DNA of 64,000 nucleotides from Chelatococcus sp. HY11. GTDB lineage: Bacteria > Pseudomonadota > Alphaproteobacteria > Rhizobiales > Beijerinckiaceae. Below, piece by piece: positions 16,868-25,000 of this stretch. Every line of letters starts with the position of its first letter. Position 1 is the stretch's first letter. The position numbers and the translations under genes were made by a program. The stretch is from NCBI RefSeq assembly GCF_018398335.1, contig NZ_JAHBRX010000001.1:1922001-1986000 (forward strand). The letters are read 5' to 3'. Below the pieces are notes generated by a model that was given only the letters and a program-made list of their open reading frames with translations, was not told where the DNA came from and ran no database searches.

Positions 16868-18295
16868 CTAAACGCGCCCGTTCCGAACCTGCGTAAGGAC
16901 ATCGCGCAAGACAGCGAAGATGCGATCATCGCGCGTCTGCGAAACGTTGAAACGCAGGTATGCGGTCGCGGACTGCGACAGGCTGAACGCATTCCCCGGC
17001 GCCAGAACGACATTCCGCGCGAGCGCCGCCCGTGCGACATCCGCCGCGTCCAGCCCGTCCGGCAGGCGCGCCCATAGAAACATGCCGGCCTGCGGTTCAA
17101 TCCAGGGCGCGATGCCGAGGCCCTTCAGCCTTGCCGCAACCTCGAACCTCGCCTTGGACAGGCGGCCGCGCAGGCCCTCCACGTGCTTCCTGTAGCTGCC
17201 GTCGCTCAGGACGCGCAGGACCAGTTCGGCATTGAGCCGACCGCCGCCGAATGATGTGGCGATCTTGAGATCCGTCAGCCCCTCGATCCAGTCCCGTCGA
17301 GTCGCCACGAAGCCGCACCGCGCCGACGCGGACAAAGTCTTCGAGAAACTGCCGATGTGAATGACACGGTCCAGTCCGTCGAAGGCTGCCAGGCGTGGCG
17401 ACGGCACATGCTCGAAATCGGCGAAGATATCATCCTCGATGATCGTCAAGGCGAACTGATCGGCGAGTTTCAGCACCTTATGGGCGGCCATGGGTGACAG
17501 CGTGGCGCCGGTCGGATTATGGATCGCGGAGTTCGTGATGTAGAGCCGTGGCCGCTGCTCGTCGAGCGCTCGCGCGAACAATTCTATATCCGGCCCCGTG
17601 GGCGTATAGGGCACGCCAACGATCCGGGCGCGATGCGCCCTGAGAAGCGCCTGGAAATTGAAGTAGCAGGGGTCATCGATCAATACCGTGTCGCCTGGCT
17701 CGATGAGGAAGCGGCATAAGAGATCGATAGCCTGCGTCCCGGAATCGGCCAGCATGATCTGATCCGGGGAGGCTTCGATACCCCGCTCCGCCATGCGTCG
17801 CGCAATCAGTTGGCGCAGGGGCTTGAGGCCCAGCGGTGGGCCATAGTCGGCCAAGGCCGTATTCTCGGCGCGGGAGAGCGAGCGCAGCGCACGCCTCAGG
17901 CTGTCTTCCGGCAGCCACGCAGGCGGAAGCCACCCGCAGCCAGGCATGAGGCCTTCGCCCGCTTCCAACGACTGCCGTGAAATCCAGAAAGGGTCGACCG
18001 CGCGGTCGAGCTTCGGGCCGATCTCGGCGAGGGACAGCGGCGCGGTCTGGCTGGCGACATAGAAGCCGGATCCGGGGCGCGGATGGATCACGCCCTCGGC
18101 GACCAAGCGCTCGTAGGCCTCAACGACTGTCGAGGCCGACACCTTCAACCTTCCAGCCAGCCCCCGGATCGACGGCAATTTGGCGCCCGGCGTCAGGCTG
18201 CGTCCAGCGATGCGCTGCCGGATCGTCGCCATCACCATCGCCACCCGCGTAACCCCGGCCGCCCGCCCGTCCATCCGTACTGGACCTTTCACCAT
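16868..18295 (-). CDS. MocR-type GntR regulator with aminotransferase fold
   Basis: A 475-residue protein from ATG 18295 (ATG 18274 also possible). Residues about 10-75 are a GntR winged helix (LPSIRGLAGRLKVSASTVVEAYERL). The rest is a fold-type I aminotransferase-like domain with NPTGATLS, the aspartate in IIEDDIF and the PLP-lysine motif HIGSFSKTLSASARCGF. Such MocR/PdxR regulators sense PLP or an amine and usually control a divergent neighbour. Here that is the EamA exporter, whose start lies 87 bases away. Regulation of that exporter is the natural inference. Confidence 0.88.
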   Translation of the reverse strand: MVKGPVRMDGRAAGVTRVAMVMATIRQRIAGRSLTPGAKLPSIRGLAGRLKVSASTVVEAYERLVAEGVIHPRPGSGFYVASQTAPLSLAEIGPKLDRAVDPFWISRQSLEAGEGLMPGCGWLPPAWLPEDSLRRALRSLSRAENTALADYGPPLGLKPLRQLIARRMAERGIEASPDQIMLADSGTQAIDLLCRFLIEPGDTVLIDDPCYFNFQALLRAHRARIVGVPYTPTGPDIELFARALDEQRPRLYITNSAIHNPTGATLSPMAAHKVLKLADQFALTIIEDDIFADFEHVPSPRLAAFDGLDRVIHIGSFSKTLSASARCGFVATRRDWIEGLTDLKIATSFGGGRLNAELVLRVLSDGSYRKHVEGLRGRLSKARFEVAARLKGLGIAPWIEPQAGMFLWARLPDGLDAADVARAALARNVVLAPGNAFSLSQSATAYLRFNVSQTRDDRIFAVLRDVLTQVRNGRV

Positions 18296-18381
18296 AACAG
18301 TTTGATGAAACCGTATTGGATTGTCGCTGGCCGCGCCAGCCGTCGCGACCGATAAAGGCGACACAATCGAGAGAATGCGGA

Positions 18382-19245
18382 ATGGACGAGACAGCACGCG
18401 GATGGATGAATGGCCTCGTTGGCGTGGTCATCTTCAGCGGGTCGCTGCCTGCCACCCGCGTGGCCGTGATGCAGTTCGATCCCGTTTTCCTGACAGTGGC
18501 CCGCGCGGCGATCGCCGGCTTCCTGGCACTCTGCCTGCTGGTCGTTTTCAAGGAGCGGCGCCCCTCGCGACAGGATCTGGTCTCACTCGCGATTGTCGCC
18601 GTCGGCGTCGTGGTCGGTTTCCCGCTGCTCACCGCATTGGCCCTGCAGCACGTGACCTCGGCCCACTCCATCGTCTTCGTCGGCCTCCTGCCGCTGGCGA
18701 CGGCGATCTTCGCGGTCATCCGCGGGGGTGAACGACCAAAGCCCGCGTTCTGGATCTTCTCGATCATGGGCAGCACGATCGTCGCGGGCTTTGCTGCTTC
18801 ACAGGGCATCGCCGCGTCGCCTGTCGGCGACATGCTCATGCTGGCGGCGATCGTCGTCTGCGGGCTTGGCTACGCGGAGGGCGCGAAGTTGTCCCGCAGG
18901 CTCGGCGGCTGGCAGGTGATATCCTGGGCGCTCACATTGTCGCTGCCGATCATGATCGTGCTGGCGATCATCTCCGTGCCGCCATCATTCTCCGGCATCG
19001 AAGGACCCGCGTGGCTCGGGCTTGCTTATGTCTCGCTGTTCAGCATGTTGATCGGCTTCGTCTTCTGGTATCGAGGACTGGCGCAGGGTGGCATCGCGGC
19101 GGTGGGCCAGCTGCAACTTCTGCAACCCTTCTTCGGCTTGGCGCTCGCCGCCACGCTCTTGCACGAGCCGGTGACGACAACGATGCTGGCGGTGACCATC
19201 GCGGTCATCCTATGCGTGGCCGGCGCGCGGAAGTTCGCGAGATAG
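18382..19245 (+). CDS. EamA/DMT-family exporter
   Basis: A 287-residue inner-membrane protein with about ten hydrophobic segments arranged as two EamA repeats (residues about 8-135 and 145-283); the second ends LLQPFFGLALAATLLHEPV, a typical EamA signature. ATG 18382 is chosen over in-frame sequence from 18316 because the latter would run into the regulator's upstream region and is not hydrophobic. It probably exports an amino acid, amine or vitamin-like metabolite. Divergent MocR regulator and downstream PaiB-like gene form a small detoxification/efflux group. Confidence 0.85.
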   Translation: MDETARGWMNGLVGVVIFSGSLPATRVAVMQFDPVFLTVARAAIAGFLALCLLVVFKERRPSRQDLVSLAIVAVGVVVGFPLLTALALQHVTSAHSIVFVGLLPLATAIFAVIRGGERPKPAFWIFSIMGSTIVAGFAASQGIAASPVGDMLMLAAIVVCGLGYAEGAKLSRRLGGWQVISWALTLSLPIMIVLAIISVPPSFSGIEGPAWLGLAYVSLFSMLIGFVFWYRGLAQGGIAAVGQLQLLQPFFGLALAATLLHEPVTTTMLAVTIAVILCVAGARKFAR

Positions 19246-19280
19246 GCAAGTTGGCGAGATAGCACCGAAGAGGCAAGCCG

Positions 19281-19910
19281 ATGTATGTGCCACCCGCATT
19301 CCGTGAGGACGATCCCTCGGAACTTCGGCGGATCATGAGGGAGGCCCGCCTCTCAACGCTGGTGACCGCGACGACCGAGGGCCTGATCGCGACCCCGCTT
19401 CCGCTCATTCTCGATGATGGCGAAGGCGAGCACGGCGTGCTCCATGGCCATCTCGCCAAGGCCAACCCCCAATGGAAATTGCCCGCCAGCGGGGAAGCGC
19501 TCGTCATTTTCTCCGGGCCGGACGCCTATGTGTCGCCCTCCTGGTATCCGTCCAAGCGCGAGCACGGCAAAGTCGTGCCGACCTGGAACTATGTGGCGGT
19601 GCATGCCTATGGACAGCCCGAGTTCTTTGATGACGAGGCGCGGCTCCTTGAGGCGGTCACACGCCTCACGAACCTCCACGAACAGCCCCGCGCCGCGCCC
19701 TGGAGCGTGACGGACGCGCCGGAGGCCTTTATCAAGGCGCAGCTCAAGGGGATCGTCGGCCTCCGGCTCCCGATCACCCGTATCGAGGGCAAGCGCAAGA
19801 TGAGCCAGAACCGGAACGCGGATGACCGCGACGGCGTGGCGGAGGGCCTGCTCGCAAGCGACGAGGCGAGCGATCAGGTCGTCTCCCAGCTCATCCCACG
19901 CCAGCGGTAA
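19281..19910 (+). CDS. PaiB-like FMN-binding negative regulator family protein
   Basis: A 209-residue protein starting MYVPPAFREDD, the characteristic N-terminus of the PaiB/FMN_bind_2 family. Other hallmarks are LVTATTEGLIATPLPLIL, GHLAKANPQWK, SPSWYPSKREHGKVVPTWNY and IVGLRLPITRIEGKRKMSQN. The fold is a split barrel that binds FMN; Bacillus PaiB was named as a repressor of sporulation and protease genes, but enzymatic roles are likely for many homologues. It starts 35 bases after the EamA gene and is probably cotranscribed. Confidence 0.88.
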   Translation: MYVPPAFREDDPSELRRIMREARLSTLVTATTEGLIATPLPLILDDGEGEHGVLHGHLAKANPQWKLPASGEALVIFSGPDAYVSPSWYPSKREHGKVVPTWNYVAVHAYGQPEFFDDEARLLEAVTRLTNLHEQPRAAPWSVTDAPEAFIKAQLKGIVGLRLPITRIEGKRKMSQNRNADDRDGVAEGLLASDEASDQVVSQLIPRQR

Positions 19911-19934
19911 CCAGCGTTCGCGGGTGGCCGAATG

Positions 19935-22040
19935 TCACTCCAGCCGCACCGTCACGCTGTCGCTGGCGCCTTTGGCGTCGATAACCGACACCCGCGCGAA
20001 GCCCTCTCCGTCCGGCTGCCAGCTCGACTGTCGCCGCAGGTTCGCCTCCGAGACGGGCGCGCCGTTCACCAGCCATGTCAGCGGCAGCACGCCACCGCTC
20101 GCCTTCAGCGATAGCGCGGAGGCCTCGCTGGCGTTCGCGCGCAAACCGAGGTCGACGCGCGCGCCATTCGGCGGATAGGCGATGCGCAGCGGAGCCGTCG
20201 CGGTGGCTGCGATCGTCTTCGGCTGGTCCTGCCGCAAATGGCGCAGCGGCGGCGGCAGCGTCGCCGTCGAGGCGAACAGCACGTTGGGCGGCGCGGGGAT
20301 CGGTTCCGGCGCGCGATCAAGCCGCGCGAAGGCATCGAACAGGACGGGTGCGGCCGTGCTGCGCGCCACAAGCCCGGACACCGAGGCCCCGTCAGGCCGC
20401 CCCAGCCACACGGCGATGGTGGTCTGCCGGTCGAAGCCGATGGCCCAGGCATCGCGATAGCCGTAGGACGTCCCGGTCTTGAAGGCGATGCGGCCCGGTA
20501 CTGCATTGTCCGGCGGCGGCGCGCCGCGCAGGATATCGGCCACGTACCAGGCGGCGACCGGCGTCGTCAGCGGCTGGTCACGCCGCGCCTCCGCCGGCCG
20601 GTCGAGGCGGCGCACCAGCCCGGGCATATCGCCGCCGCGCGCCAGCCCCGCATAAAGACGCGCCATGTCGGTGAGCCGGATGCCGAGGCCGCCGAGGGCG
20701 ACCGCGAGGCCGGGCGGCCCGGTCTCGTCCTTGGGCAGCACGATATCGGCGCCGGCGCTGCGGAGGCGGGCGAGGAACTTCACCGAGCCCAGCACATCGA
20801 GCAGTTCCACCGCCGGCATGTTGAGCGATTGCTGGAGCGCGCGACGGGCTGTCACCGTTCCCTGGAAGGCGAGATCGAAATTCTCGGGCGCATAGGTGCC
20901 GAAGCGGACACGGCGGTCATCGAGCACTGTCTCGGGATGGGCAATCCCGTTGTCGAAGGCGAAGGCATAGATGAACGGCTTCAGCGCGGAACCCGGCGAG
21001 CGCACGGCAAGCGTCGCATCGACGGCGCCAGCGCGGTCCCGCGCGAAATAATCGGACGCGCCGACCTGCGCCCGGATTTCGCCCGTCGCATTGTCGATGG
21101 CGACGATCGCGGCGGACACCCCAGGGCCGACGCGCTCGGCGCTCTCGCGCGCCAGACTTTCCAGGCTGCGTTGCAGACGGCCGTCGATGGCAAGCCGGAT
21201 GGTCGTGGCGTCCGGGTCGTCGCGAACAGCCTGTTCGGCGGCATGGGCGGCAACCATGGGCAGAGGCTGGCGCGCCTCGGGGATCGGCGCTCGCTCCGCC
21301 GCCTCCACCTCCGCCTCGGAAATGAAACCCGCCTCCAGCGCCCGCGCCAGCACGCGGGAACGCGCCGCGCGCGCCGCCTCCGGAAAACGATCCGGCCGGC
21401 GCGTCTCCGGCGATTGCGGCAAGGCCACCAGCAGCGCCTGCTCGGCGAGCGACAGACGCTTCGGCTCCTTGGCGAAATAGGCGAAGCTCGCGGCTCTCAG
21501 CCCCTCCAGATTGCCGCCATAGGGCGCAAGGCTGAGATAGAGCGAGAGGATCTCGGTCTTGGCGAAACGACGTTCGAGTTCAACAGCGCGCACCGCCTGT
21601 CTCAGCTTGGCATCGAGCGTGCGCTCCGCCCGCGGCTCAAGCAGCCGCGCGACCTGCATCGTCAATGTCGAGGCGCCGGACACGACCCGGCCATTCCAGG
21701 CGAACTGCCCGGCCGCTCGGACCAGCGCGAAGCCGTCGATGCCAGGATGGCTCTCGAAACGCTTGTCCTCGTAAAGCGTCAACAGCGCCAGAAAGCGCGG
21801 ATCGACATCCTCGGTCTTCACCGGCAGACGCCAGCGCCCATCCCGGGTCGTGAAGGCCCGCAACAGCCTGCCGTCGCGATCGCGCACCTCCGTCGACCTG
21901 AGGTCCGCGACGGACAGATCGAGCGGCCCCAGCGCCACCGTGTAATGCCAGAGCATCGCGGCGCCGACGACAAGCCCTGCAGCCGCTAGTCCGCCGAGGC
22001 CAAGGATGATGCGACGTAGATGCCGACGCATGACGATCAC
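19935..22040 (-). CDS. pbpC: Penicillin-binding protein 1C
   Basis: A 701-residue bifunctional peptidoglycan synthase. A membrane anchor (residues about 8-32) is followed by a GT51 glycosyltransferase domain with YEDKRFESHPGIDG (catalytic Glu) and GASTLTMQVARLL. The transpeptidase domain has SALK with Ser351, SLN, and FKTGTSYGYRDAWAIGF. The C-terminal 90 residues fit the BiPBP_C domain (RIAYPPNGARVDLG). It overlaps yfhM by four bases, the conserved yfhM-pbpC pair of Gram-negatives, thought to repair wall breached by attack on the envelope. Confidence 0.95.
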   Translation of the reverse strand: MIVMRRHLRRIILGLGGLAAAGLVVGAAMLWHYTVALGPLDLSVADLRSTEVRDRDGRLLRAFTTRDGRWRLPVKTEDVDPRFLALLTLYEDKRFESHPGIDGFALVRAAGQFAWNGRVVSGASTLTMQVARLLEPRAERTLDAKLRQAVRAVELERRFAKTEILSLYLSLAPYGGNLEGLRAASFAYFAKEPKRLSLAEQALLVALPQSPETRRPDRFPEAARAARSRVLARALEAGFISEAEVEAAERAPIPEARQPLPMVAAHAAEQAVRDDPDATTIRLAIDGRLQRSLESLARESAERVGPGVSAAIVAIDNATGEIRAQVGASDYFARDRAGAVDATLAVRSPGSALKPFIYAFAFDNGIAHPETVLDDRRVRFGTYAPENFDLAFQGTVTARRALQQSLNMPAVELLDVLGSVKFLARLRSAGADIVLPKDETGPPGLAVALGGLGIRLTDMARLYAGLARGGDMPGLVRRLDRPAEARRDQPLTTPVAAWYVADILRGAPPPDNAVPGRIAFKTGTSYGYRDAWAIGFDRQTTIAVWLGRPDGASVSGLVARSTAAPVLFDAFARLDRAPEPIPAPPNVLFASTATLPPPLRHLRQDQPKTIAATATAPLRIAYPPNGARVDLGLRANASEASALSLKASGGVLPLTWLVNGAPVSEANLRRQSSWQPDGEGFARVSVIDAKGASDSVTVRLE

Positions 22041-25000
22041 CGCACCGCAGTAATCTCGACCTTGCCGAAATCACCCCGGCCGAACCGCTCCGGCCGGTAC
22101 ATATCTTCGACCACGGCCGGCGGATGGACGTAAGTTCCCGGCGAAACCGCACGCACCATGTAGGCCACGGTGAAGAACGCCGCTTTGCCGCCATCCCTGT
22201 CGAAGGCCGCGACGAAACGATCATCGCGATACTCGGTATGACTCGGCTCCACGTCGCGCTTCAGCCAGTCAAGCCCCGCGACCGAGCCGGAATCGACGAG
22301 ATTGGGATTGTCGATTTCAAATCCGGCCGGCAGGTAGTCGACGAGCAGGAGACGTGCGAAGGCCGCTTCGGTCTCCGTCACCTTGAGCGTCACCACGAGG
22401 CGGTCATTCTGGTTCACGCGGGTGGCATCCACCTGCGTGCCATCGAGCTTGTAGTAGGCGCGCTCAACCTTGTAGCCCTTCGAGGCGGCCGGCTCCGGTG
22501 TCGAGGGATTGCCCGCGACGCTGACCACCATCTGCAAGGGCGTGGAGCCGGCATTGGCCACCGTGAAGCCCGCCCCGCCGAGCGCATCCGCCCGCAGATT
22601 GCGGTACAGCGCGCCGGAATGCGGCGTGCCGTTGACCGTGAGGCGAATGCCGTCGGCGCGCTTGGTCAGCGCCTCGGCGGCCAGCACCATCCACGCCTCT
22701 TCCTGCGTCGAGACGTAGCTGCGCCTGGCGCGTGCATCCTCGAGAACCCGGCCCACCGCCGTGATATCCCCAGCCTGGGCCCCCGCTTCCGCCGCCAGTG
22801 TCAGAACGGCAGCACCGTCGCGCAGCCGCGAGCCGTAGTCGGGACGGGACGTGGGCTTGTCGGCAACGGCGCCGAGCGCCGACACGGCCGTCGTGAAGGC
22901 CGCCTGCGCCCGCCCGCGATCGCCGAGGAGCGCGAGCGCCGCCGCGATCTGGCTCTGCGCGAGCGGCGAGCCGAAGTCCTTGATGCGGACGTCAGCGAGA
23001 TAGCGCAGATCCCCCATCACCGGGCGGCCGTTGCGCGCCAGCACGTAGACGGCATAGGCAAGGCCCTCGCCGGACCCGCTCGTGAAATCCTGGTTGGCGA
23101 CGTAATTGCGCAGCCGGTCCAGCGCGAGATCGAAACCGATCTGCGGCACGACGAAGCCTCCTTCGCGCGCCCGCGTCAAGAAGTCCGCGACATAGGAATC
23201 AAGCCAGATATCATCGCCGCCGACGCCCCACAGCCCGAAGGATCCGTTCGAATCCTGCCGCGCCAGCACACGCTCGATCGACATGCGAATGCGCTCGTCC
23301 AGGTTGGTATCGGTCGGAAGCGCGTTGGCGGCCGACAGCGCGTTGACATAGAGCAGCGGCAGCGCGCGGCTCACCGTCTGCTCCGTGCAGCCATAGGGGT
23401 AGCGATCGAGCGATGCGAGCAGCGCCGGCACATCGAGCGCCGTCATCGGCGAAACACTGATCGAGGCCAGACCCGTACCGGGCAGGAGGTCCGCGAACAG
23501 GTCAGGCGTCAGCCGCACGGAGGCCTGCGCGGGGAGTGGCCGCACCGTCCGGTTGATCAGCGGCGGACGTCCCGGCTGCACACCGATGCGGAACGTCTGC
23601 GGACCATCGAAACCGGGACCCGTCAGGCGCGCCTCAATGGTCGCGATGCCGACACTTGCGCCGGTAATGGGGATGGAGAGGCTCTGCCGGGCGCCCTTGG
23701 CAAGCTGGAGGCTGCGCTCACGCTGGTTGGCGGGGATCCCAATGGAACCGTCCGCGCTGAGGGTGAGCTTGTAGGCGCCAGCCTGGCCTTCGACATTGTT
23801 GATATCGATGGCAAAGCGCGAGTTGTCCCCGATGTTGAGGAAGCGTGGCAATGTTCCCACCATCACGACGGGATCGCGCACGATGACGTCGGCGCTGGCC
23901 TGCCCGACGCGGCTCTTCGTCCAGGCCGTGGCCATGACACGCAACGTGCCGTTGAAATCGGGGATGGCGAACGCAACCTCCGCCGTACCGTCGGCTCCGA
24001 CCTCGACGACGCCGGAATAGAGGGAAACCGGCTCCTGCGCCGGCGGCGAGCCAACGGTCTGGGAGGCTCCCCCGTCACCACCGGAGCGGATGGCGCCGCG
24101 CGTCCCCTGCATCCCGTCGATCAGGAAGCCATAGAGATCCCGGATCTCGGCGCCAAGCTGACGCTGGCCGAAGAAATAGTCGCCCGGGCGCGGCGCCTGA
24201 TAACGCGTGAGATTGAGAATGCCGACATCGACAGCCGCGACCGTGATGTAAGCCTTCTCGCCCGGCACGGCACCTGCCACCTTGATCGGCAGGCGTAGCG
24301 TCTCACGGGGGCGCATGGCGGCGGGCGAGCCGAGATCGACGCTGAGACTGCGCGCGGCCGCGTCCACCGAGAACCAGGCAAGGCCGAGCGCCCGGCCAGG
24401 CATACGCTTGGCCGCCTCATCCAGCGGCCTGTGCGCGAAGGCAACGAGATAGGCGCCGGCGCCCCAATCCGCGCTGACCGGCAGCTTCACCGACGTGCCA
24501 TCCGGCGTGACGTCGACGAGCCGCTCTTCCAGAACATGGTCGCTGACGACGGCGACCGTCGCCTTGCCGGCGAAACGGGAACGCATCGTCACCGTCATGT
24601 CTTCGCCGCTGTTGAAGGCGGCCTTGTCCAGCGTCACGTCCAGCCGATCGGGTGAATCCGCCGTCTGCTCGCCACCCCAGCCAACATTGAAGGTGATGCT
24701 GGTGGGCCCAACGTCCGGTTGGGTGGAGGTGAGTTCGAGGCGATAAGTTCCCCAATCGACGGGCGTGGCGATCCGGCCGGCGGACCCCGCAATCACATCC
24801 AAGCGGCCATCCGCCATGCGCCGTGTGCGCGTCACCTTCTCATAGGACCAGCGACCATCGTTGTTGTACCATTGATAATCCCGGTCCAGGCGATAGAGAT
24901 TCCACTGCACGCCGCCCGACAGGCGCTGACCGGCCGGCGTCGCCAGGACGACATCGAAGGACGCGGTTCCACCCTCGGCCAGTTCCGTGAACAACTTGCG

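Noticed and set aside
20238-21989. A 583-codon plus-strand frame opposite pbpC
   Set aside because: GC-bias shadow of pbpC with no recognisable domain.
22124-24298. A 724-codon plus-strand reading frame opposite yfhM
   Set aside because: It is the antisense of a gene with clear A2M motifs, and its Arg/His/Glu-rich composition is the usual mirror of high-GC coding DNA.
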